Source: Dactylis glomerata (lineage: Eukaryota; Streptophyta; Magnoliopsida; Poales; Poaceae). From it: 64,000 nt of DNA. Location of the stretch: NCBI GenBank assembly GCA_007115705.1, contig QXEO01000434.1, forward strand, positions 952,097 through 1,016,096. Direction: 5' to 3'. The notes beneath the pieces were generated by a model. The model saw nothing but the letters and a program-made list of their open reading frames with translations. It was not told the origin of the DNA and made no database searches. Of the stretch, positions 55,578 to 64,000 are shown in pieces. Each line of letters opens with the position of its first letter. The stretch's first letter is position 1. The position numbers and the translations under genes were made by a program.

Positions 55578-58101
55578 CTGCGCCTAGCTCAAAGGCGTTA
55601 AAGAAAAGCACTCTGGGATAACCCATTGTTTTTATTTTCAGTACTTTTTCTCTTATTTGAGTCTTGGAAGTCATTACACTGTAATGACCTCTCCTTATCC
55701 TTTTTATTTCGTTGTTGCGCCCAAGAGAAGCCTCTAATTTGAGTGAGGTAAGATTTGGGGATGTTGCTGTCCTGAAACAGTTTTCGGTGCTGCACCGTAA
55801 AAATTCGTAAAATTCTCTGTATATCTTTTGGACCTGAGAGTTTCTTGTGCATATGCCCCAGGTTATATCCAAACTTTCATTAGTTGAACACTTTTGATTT
55901 GAGCAACATAAAACCCCTCAAAATTCGACCTTTGTCAGCTGTTCAGTTTTGACGGATTTCTGCCAATATTTGTGTTTGCCGCTTTATCGCTTTCTTTTGA
56001 GTTCTTTTGATCATGGAAATTTCGGGGAAGTTGCTACAGTAGTATATGCTATATATGTGGTGGTTTTGGGTTGAAACCTGAAGCAAAAAGAGGTTGATTA
56101 TATTTATGCTACACTAATGTTGCTAATAGATTTGTGTTTAGTTTTGTATGAAGGAAGTTTTCAAGTGTAGGGATTGGAGAATGATGAGATGAGTTGAAGA
56201 GTGGACAAAAGCTCAAGCTTGGGATGCCCATGCATCACCCCAAGAAATATCCAAGAAGTACAAGCGTCAAAGCTTGGGGATGCCCCCGAGGCACCCCTTC
56301 TTCATCGGCAAAAATCAGGTCACCTTTCAAGACACTATATTTTATTGCTTCATGCACTATGTGTTTTTCTTGGAGCGTCAGTTGTTTTAGTTTTCATTAT
56401 TAGTTTAGTTTAGTTTGCTGCATAAATGGTTAGATCACATAATGTTCCTTTTGGAGGAATGAAACTCGCTTTTCATTTGCCAAGAACACTCTAGTTTTCA
56501 CTCCTATCGTTTCAACGAGTGTTCTTTTTTCTGCTACTGTGTTTAGCTTGCATTTTTTCGCCTTGATTTTTGTTCAGATCTGCTTTATCTTTTCATCAAG
56601 GTGTATTTTTGCCTCTGATCTTTATTGGTTTTCATCAAAAGAGGTGTTTATAAAATTTCAAATGGTGTTGGAAAGAGAAAAAGCTTTATGCCAAAAAAGT
56701 GTACAAAGAAGGAGCTTGTGTAGACTGCGGCCTAGGCTTTTGCATGTCGTGCTTGATATCTTTTTGATAGTATGCTTAGTGGTTTTGCTGTAGCATGACT
56801 TGTCTCAAAATAGCTGACTTATTCAAGCCTTTGAAAAAATCATGCGTTGTTTTTATTGTATGGAAGCATTATTTGGGTTTTCTCTTGATGCTTTATTTGG
56901 GTTGACTTGGCGCATGCTCACACATGTTAGACTCTTACAAGTCGCCAATAGCCTTCATGATCATTTAGGTTTTTGACTTTTGATGCCATCTTATGCTTCT
57001 TTAATGTCGCTTTGCATGATGATGGCCATTATTGCTCTCTAGTTGGTCGCTCCCAGTCTTTTGCTAGCCTCATTTTGTACTGAGTATGAGCTCTACTCGT
57101 GCATCCTACTCCAAAAAACCAGTGTTGCCATTGTGTCCACTAAAAATTCCTATGCATGTAAAGCCCATTCCAAGTAAATTTTCATGTGCTACCTTTCAAA
57201 AACCTTCAAAACACTTCTCGTTTTGTGACACTGTTTTCAGCTCATGGGACATAGTGGTCGGATTTGCTATCTTCCATATTGCTTATTCCAAAAAGAAAAA
57301 AAAGAGAAAAAAGAAAGAAAAAAGGCACTCCTCCATGGAATGTCCATGTTGGTGGGCACCCGATGGAATCGGTTAGCCATGGTTTGAGAAAGGAAAAAAG
57401 GTGGGAGGAGTGCCAAGTTTATAAAAGAGCACAAAAGTGCCAATCTCTCTCTAAAAACTTGCTTCTTTTTGTATGGAAGATAGTAAGAACCCATTGCTAG
57501 TCGTTGACAAAGACAAACCCTCTCAAAACCAATTTTTATCTCTATGTTTTACAAATGAAAAGCTCTAGCACATGGTTTAATCACTGCTTCCCTCTGCGAA
57601 GGGCCTTCTTTTTACTTTTATGTTGAGTCACCACCTTCTTTCTTTATGCACCATTAAGAGAGCATAGTTGTCATTCTTAGTGTGATATGCATGTCCCAAA
57701 GTTCATTGATTGATTCATATTGTTGGTTTTCACTTGTCTTAAATTATTTGTATCTAGTCGCCCTCTTAAACTGAAGTGTCCTATGCATTTATGTTTGCCT
57801 CCATGAAGGACAAGCTGAAAACCATTTGTATTTTTTCCTTATGATTTGAACACACGTGTTGACTTTCATTGTTTCATTTTCATGATCTTTTGTTTGTGTT
57901 CATTTACATGTTTACAACATGGTTGCTAAGTTTCTTATTGTCATGATTATATCTTCATGCCCATGTTTTTAAGTTCTATGATCCCAGCTCACAATGCTTA
58001 CATATATGATCAGATTTTGTAGGTGCATGTCACCTCAAAAATTATTTCTTTTGTTATCACTTACCTACTCGAGGACGAGCAGGAGTTAAGCTTGGGGATG
58101 C
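55578..58101 (+). repeat. RLG-2C non-coding 3' internal module (type beta)
   Basis: Shared module with purine-tract copies near 56214 (one G lost) and 56270 and the terminal one (58088-58101); inverted repeat at 57324-57414. Many single-base losses compared with RLG-2B. Confidence 0.8.
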
Positions 58102-59642
58102 TGATACGTCTCCGACGTATCTATAATTTTTTATGCTCCATGCTTGTTTTTACACCATTTGCCTATTGTTTCGTTACACTTCGTGGCACTTTTATGCATT
58201 TTCTGGAACTAACCTATTAACGAGTTGCCACAGTGCCAGTTCCCTGTTTTGCTGTTTTTGTGTTTCAGAAGTGATACACATGAAATATTCTCGGAATTGG
58301 ACTAAACAAGTTCCTGAAGTCTTATTTGTCCCGGAAGCTTCCAGAGATCCGAAGAGGAGTAGGAGGGGGGCCACCAGGGCCCCACACACAGGGGTGGTGC
58401 GGCCAGGGCCCTGGCCGCGTGGGGCCCGCGTGAGGGAGCCTGGCTCCACCTCTGACGACGCCCCTTCGCCTATATAAAGCCTCGGGACAGAAAACCCTAA
58501 AAGATTCGGCAATTTTCCAGAAAGAGTTCCGCAGTTCCGCCGCCACCGTTGACGAATTTTGGGGGACAGAAGTCTCTGTTCCGGCACCCTGCCGGGACGG
58601 GGAAGTGCCCCCGGAGCCACCTCCATCGGTCTCCATCGCCGTCTCCGCCGTCTCCATCGACCTCACCGCCATCTCCATCAACCTTGCTGTCTCCTATGAT
58701 GAGGAGGGAGTAGTTCACCCCCGGGGCTGAGGGCTCTACTGGTAGCTATGTGGTTCACCTCTCTCTCCCATGATATGATCTTTATGTGATCGTGAGCTTT
58801 GTATCATGTTGAACAAGTAGATGTTATTATTCAGATGTTATGTGTACTCTAGCGGTGATTGTTAAAGTAATCTATTCCTCCTGCCTTGGTGTAACGGTGA
58901 CAGTGCGTGCATCATGGTGGTACTTGGTTTAGGCTATGATTGTGATCTCTTGTGGATTATGAGAATAATTATTGCTATGATAGTTTGAGTGATCTATTCC
59001 TCCTTTCATGGTGTAATGGTGACAGTGTGTGCACCGTGTTAGTACTTGGTCTAAGTTGCAATGATTTCTATCTTGAGTTGTGATCTGATTTGGATATCTC
59101 TATGAGTGGTGTTTGTCAAATACTTGATGAACTTTAAGGGGTGCTTCTGTAGTCACTACGCAATGATTAGTGTTATTCAATAGGAGAGTAATTCAGAGTA
59201 CCATAGTGGAGAGAAGTTATTTATTTGTTCATTCATGTTATATTGTTGGGAGTGTGTCCACTAGTGAAAGTATGATCCCTAGGCCTTGTTTCCAAGCATT
59301 GCACACCGTTTACTTGCTATTTTGTTACTTGTTTGCTCGCAGTGATATTTATTTCACATCACGTTTGCTACTTATAATCATCTATACCACTTGTATTTCA
59401 CTATCTCTTCGCCGAACTAGTGCACCTATACATCTGACAAGTGTATTGGGTGTGTTGGGGACACAAGAGACTTTCTGTATCGTAATTGCAGGGTTGCTTG
59501 AGAGGGATAGCTTTGACCTCTAACCTCCCTGAGTTCGATAAACCTTGGGTGATCCACTTAAGGGAAACTTGCTGCTGTTCTACAAACCTCTGCACTTGGA
59601 GGCCCAACAAGTGTCTACAAGAATAGAAGTGCGTAGACATCA
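58102..59642 (+). repeat. RLG-2C 3' LTR
   Basis: 1541 bp, TGATACGTCTCCGACG to GTAGACATCA. TATA box near 58468. Confidence 0.92.
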
Positions 59643-61237
59643 GGAACCCCAAGAGGAAGGTATGATGACCACAGTAGCAAATTTTACCTCAGTAAGAAAC
59701 CAAGGTTTATCGAATCCAGGAAAAAGCCAAACTCAAGAAGGTGATGCCCGCTAGCTTCGCGACAGCTCCGGACAATTTATAGGGCGCCTCGTCCAGTGCT
59801 TTGCTTCGCCAGCAGCAATGCAGAACCTGCACACAACACAACCAAGTACTTTGCTCCCAACTTACGACGAGGTTGTCAATCTCACCGGTTTGCTGTAAAC
59901 AAAGGAATGAGCGTATCGAGTGGAAAGCAATATATAGCGAGAAAGTAAACAGTGCGAGTAAAGTAAACAGTTGATAGCAATGTAAAGGAAATTGGACCGG
60001 GGTCCACAGTTCACTAGTGGTGTCTTTCCATAAGATAAATAACAACATGCTGGGTAAACAAATTACAGTTGGGCAATTGATAGAATAAAGGTAACGTGCA
60101 TATGTGTCGAGAGGATCACTATGAGATTTACTCTGGGCATTACAACAAGATACATAGACCGCCATCCAACTGCATCTATGACTAATAATCCACCCACAGG
60201 GAATCATCCGAGGACCCCGTGAATATTAAGTTGCGAACAACAGATAACTGCATTAAGCAAAGTGTGTAATGTAAACAAAGCATATGCCCTTGGACATAAG
60301 AATGTTGTTTTCTCCCTAGTGGCAACAGCACATCTACAACCTTAGAGGTTTCTGTCACTCCCCCAGATTAAATAGAGGCATGAACCCAACTATCGAGCAT
60401 AAATACCCCCTCTTGGAGTCACTAGTATCTTCTTGGCCAAGATAGCTACTAACAACGGAGAGCATGCAAGATCATAAACAACATAGAGATAACATAAGAT
60501 AATATTCAGCACATCAACTCAATCATAACACCAATTCATCGGATCCCAACAAACACAACATGTAGAATTACATAAAGGTAGTCTCGATCATGTAAAGCAG
60601 CTCACAAGATCTAAACATGAAGTGCATGGTGGAGAAGACAACCAACTAGCTACTGCTATGGACCCATAGTCTAAGGTAGACTACTCACTCATCGCGCCGG
60701 AGGCAAGCATGGTGATGAAGAAGACTCCGGTGGCGATTCCCTCTCCGGCAGGGTGCCGGGAAGAGCTTCTGGACCCTCCCGATCTCGGGTCAACGACGGC
60801 GGCGGATCGTGATGTGTTTCTAGAAAAGTGATCGGTTCCTTAGGTTTTTCCCGTCGGGGGGTCTTCATAGGCGAAGGGGCAGCGTCAAAAGTGGACAGGG
60901 TGGTCACACACGTAGGGGGAGCGACCAGGGGCTGGGCCGCGCCGCCCTGTTGTGTGGCCGGCCCGTGGCCCCTCTTTATCTCCTCTTCGGACTTCTGGAA
61001 GCTTCGGTAAATTTCTAAATGTTCGGCTTTGTTTCGTCCAATTCCGAGAATATTTCCTGTGTAACTTTTCTGAAACACAAAAACAGCAGAAAACAAGAAA
61101 CTGGCACTGTGGCATCTTGTTAATAGGTTAGTTCCGGAAATGCATAAAAACGCCACGAAGTGTAACGAAACACTAAGCAAATGGTGTAAAAAACAAGCAT
61201 GGAGCATCAAAATTATAGATACGTTTGAGACGTATCA
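59643..61237 (-). repeat. RLG-1C LTR, minus orientation, missing its last 47 bp
   Basis: Matches 14396-16002. The outer end (61237) is intact: complement TGATACGTCTCAAACG. The inner 47 bp and everything beyond are missing because RLG-2C abuts it. Cannot tell a solo LTR from one LTR of a lost element. Confidence 0.88.
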
Positions 61238-62404
61238 GTGACAACCCTCAAGAGTCCCATAGTCGATCATGACATCTTGCATTGTGCGAGAGCATGAGAG
61301 AATAAGGTCAACCTTTGTGGAGTTTGGTGAGTAGCGTGCCTTCTCATCTTGGGGTGAGCCTTTATGGCGTTTGATGGGCATCACGCTACCACACTTCAAG
61401 GTGAGATATTTGTGGCGTTCAGGGAGCATTATGCCGCCACAACTTTCCAATGCTGACTAGCTTCCTTTGGAAGTGAACTTTGGGATACATCTTTGTCTCC
61501 TTAATGTCTCAGAAACTATTATCCAAGCTCCACTACTTATGCACTTCACATTAATGATAGCCATCGTGCTTGAAAGTAATTTATCTTGCTATCACCTTAA
61601 TACTTGTCTTGATTAGCATAAGTTTTTTTGCACATGGTTGAGCCTAGCATATTAGGTTTTGTGTGCTCATCAAATTAAACGCTAGTTTAATTCTGCATTT
61701 GTTCAAGCTTTTTGTAAAAGTTTAATTGCCAATTAACCCTCCTCTAGAAGACATTAGTGTCCTATAATGTGCGATACGAGGGGTTGGAGGAGGCGCACAT
61801 GACCCGTTGGCCTATGAAACACTCCTTGCTTTTTGCCTCTCAGTGGTGGTGGTCTGGTGGAAAATGAGCGAGGTGGTCAGGCGGTCACAACATGTAGTGT
61901 CATCGTGGCGAATAGATTGGCCGGTTGGTTGGGAGTGGGGACGGAGACGAGTACATGAACGTGAGAGGACGGTATCGATGGTGACCTAATGGATGACGAT
62001 GGGCTATGGGGGTATTCTTTCATTGGGTTGGGTAAAAAGAGTGCAAACATCTTTTTGGTTGTTGGGCTGTGCACACCAATTTTGGTTTAATCAGTTTGTC
62101 TGGGTACCATGAGTTAAAGACCGATTTTTCTGAATTAAATTTGGGTTTTCAGACTTGACACCCAAAAAAGTGTTCAGGTTCAGGCTATATAGGTTTAGGT
62201 TTATTGGATCCAGGGTATCAGATTGTATGCCTAGCCTAAAATGAGAGTGTGAGATGGAGAGGGGGCCACAAGAGCAGGGGCATTTATCGGTCGATTGCAT
62301 GACAGAGAGACCACAGAAGCAGTGACGATCTTGATTGGGATGAGAGGGATCACGGAAGGGAGACAAGTTATATATAAGATACATCGATGAAAAGACTAAA
62401 TTTG
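61238..62404. other. Degraded intergenic DNA
   Basis: No gene seen. The stretch 61560-61760 ends TTAACCCTCCTCTAG, a phrase I associate with leader regions of grass copia elements, so it may be an old copia remnant; weak. The rest is unassigned. Confidence 0.4.
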
Positions 62405-63270
62405 TAGAGGTGGGTTCCACCACCTTTTTTTTGGTGCGCTTGATTTCTTGTGGAAGTAACCGACTAGGCGGTTACCCTTTGGGAGTATTTTCATAGATAG
62501 AATTCATTGATTTTTTTGCAATTAAAAACTTTCTACTCGTATTCAACATTCATCGCACAGGATTATGTAATTATGAATCATGCAAATAGAAAAAGTCCTA
62601 CGAAAAAGAGAAATGACACATGAGAGGGAGAAAAGGGATACCAAAAAGGCGTAGGTGGAAAAAATGTGCACATGTGGGGCCCACCACAATTTTGGCGCAC
62701 TGAATTCTTGTCGAAAGTAACCGAGCAGGCTATTAACCTTTAGAGAGTTTACTTTTCTATTTGAGAAAGAAATACATTATTCTTCATAGAGATCATGTGT
62801 TTATTACCCATTTAGAAACTTCTATTATTTGACATGCATTACATTGTCTATGTACTTTTTTGAATCATGCGAATATAAAAAACCTACGGAAGAAAAAGGG
62901 TACATGGTATGGTAGGGCACATGAGAAAAGGGCCACAACCGCAGGTTGGTCATCGTGTGTGAGGGTGAGGGGGTAGGGTGGAGATTGAGACAAGAGAGGC
63001 ACATAACGTGTTTGGGACATGTTTGCGGAGGAAAGGCGAAATGTATATGGGTGGGGTCCACCGATGTTTGGCGCGCACTCGATTTCTTGGCAGGAGTAAC
63101 CGAGTAGGCGGTTACCCGCACAAATTTAATTATTTATGTGGAAAAGTAACACCTAATTTTTAGTGGAGTTCATGTGTTTCTTATGAAAATTAAAAACTTC
63201 TAGTATTAGAATACCCAACATTCAATGACTTCTAATTTATGCATCGTTTAGGTGTTCTTGAATCATGTGA
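62405..63270. repeat. Three diverged direct repeats upstream of the host gene
   Basis: Copies start near 62409, 62672 and 63049 with GTGGG-TCCACC, then TTGGCGC-x-TTCTTG, then GTAACCGAGTAGGCGGTTAC. The last is an inverted repeat (GTAACCG/CGGTTAC) intact in copies 1 and 3. Each continues to GAATCATG about 160-200 bp later. Distances are 263 and 377 bp. Confidence 0.7.
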
Positions 63271-63289
63271 GTGAGTAGAAATAAAGCCC

Positions 63290-64000
63290 TAGAGAGGAAG
63301 AAGAGGGGCAGGCACATGGTAGGGCACAGGAGGAGGCGATCCAGGATCGAGTGGTGCTGCGGCAATCCCTTCTCCGCCCCTGGCTTCGCATTGCCATCTC
63401 CTTCCGCAGCTTCCTGCCTGCCTTCGTCTTCCCCTTACCCGACGCTGCTCGCTCGCACAGACACATCGACTCAACTCTCCTCTTCCTCCACCAAAAGTCC
63501 AACCTTTCCGCTCCCAATCCACCACCCATCGCCCACCACCAATCCCACCTCCCTCCCCCCTGTCCTTCTCTCTCTCTCGCTCGCTTGATTCGATCAGAGA
63601 GCGCCCCCCGCCCCGCCTCCGCACAAGACCTCGGCCAGTCAATCCCCCCCTCTAGGGTTTCCCCTGCCGCGCCGCCCAATCGGATCCGCCTCCAATGTGA
63701 GTTCGCCTGATCCCTCCGCCCCTGCAGTTTCACAATCGTTCCACCCGCAGATTTGGTACATCAAGATCGGAAATTTAGGCCTCGCCGTGCTGTTAAGTTT
63801 GATGCGCCTGTCCCCGGCGAGCCGCTTCGAAAATTTTGGACCCTTAGACGGCTTTTCGGATAGATTGGAGGGCCGATTTGTTGGAATCCGGCGGATTGAC
63901 CTTACCGCGCGCCTGTCTGTAGCGTTGCTTTGCTTGTTGGGATCTCAGGCTCACGGTAGCTCGGGATTGCAGTATGTCGATTCGTTTGTTTTCGCTGGAA
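63290..64000 (+). other. Probable 5' end of a host gene: CT-rich 5'UTR exon and first intron
   Basis: From about 63400 the DNA turns C/T-rich without strand-balanced repeats (CTCTCTCTCGCTCGC at 63570), typical of grass 5'UTRs. A telo-box (TAGGGTTT, 63653) is present, common in promoters and leaders of housekeeping genes. A strong donor (AAT/GTGAGT) lies at 63697, followed by a GT-rich sequence with TTGGGATCTCAGG and a possible acceptor (ATTGCAG, 63966-63972), after which ATGTCGATTCG could start coding. The start is uncertain and the protein is not visible. This is the only part that looks like ordinary genic DNA. Confidence 0.5.

Larger units (their letters stand above)
53415..59642 (+). mobile_element. 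RLG-2C, RLG-2 element with truncated 5' LTR
   Basis: 5' LTR lacks about its first 360 bp, cut at the sequence ccttcgcctat just before the TATA box where Tat-2 joins. 3' LTR 58102-59642 is complete. Primer site 54599-54616. The internal region is RLG-2 with a decayed ORF and type beta module. The right flank is an RLG-1 LTR beginning ggaac. Confidence 0.9.

Noticed and set aside
61807..61989. Short frames in 61238-62404 as host genes
   Set aside because: Under 115 codons, no domain, no codon or splice signal pattern.

Overview
This window looks like intergenic DNA from a large grass genome. Triticeae (wheat, barley or rye group) is my best guess, from remembered resemblance of the LTR starts (TGATACGTCTC...) and the tRNA-Asp primer sites to Sabrina/Athila-type elements; I could not run a search. 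Almost all of it is nested transposable elements. Working names: RLG-1 (Athila-lineage Ty3/gypsy with gag-protease only), RLG-2 (related non-autonomous family with an orphan ORF), Tat-1 and Tat-2 (Tat-lineage Ty3/gypsy with extra antisense genes), and PM (a Mutator-like element carrying host gene copies).

Layout. The oldest layer on the left is Tat-1, surviving as 1-494, 16003-16605 and 36713-38387. RLG-1A (495-16002, minus strand, TSD cattt) is inserted in it, and RLG-2A (1839-8842, plus) sits inside the 3' LTR of RLG-1A. RLG-1B (16606-36712, plus, TSD gacgc) splits a small Tat-1 antisense gene. PM (21265-33207, about 97-bp TIRs, exact 9-bp TSD) lies inside RLG-1B, and RLG-2B (24341-31165, TSD gtaat) lies inside PM. 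This gives four levels of nesting with target-site duplications at each junction.

Tat-2 (38388-53414, minus strand) is a nearly complete 15-kb element: gag, protease, RT, two RNase H domains and integrase on the minus strand, and a seven-exon antisense gene on the plus strand. It has no TSD and joins directly to a truncated RLG-2C (53415-59642), followed by an RLG-1 LTR (59643-61237). The right end (61238-64000) is the only non-LTR stretch: degraded remnants, three diverged copies of a repeat, and what looks like the 5'UTR and first intron of a host gene running off the end.

How the parts relate. RLG-1 and RLG-2 share the 3' internal region and the upstream part of the LTR (promoter, TATA box) but carry different 5' coding regions, and neither encodes RT or integrase, so both must borrow these from another element. 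PM carries an F-box/DUF295 gene and a B3-domain gene, both with introns, so both were captured as DNA.

Most notable observations: the modular RLG-1/RLG-2 design with PBS-like repeats at the junction and extra internal polypurine-tract copies; the double-gene Pack-MULE; the recombinant nature of Tat-2; and the intron-bearing antisense genes of the two Tat elements.
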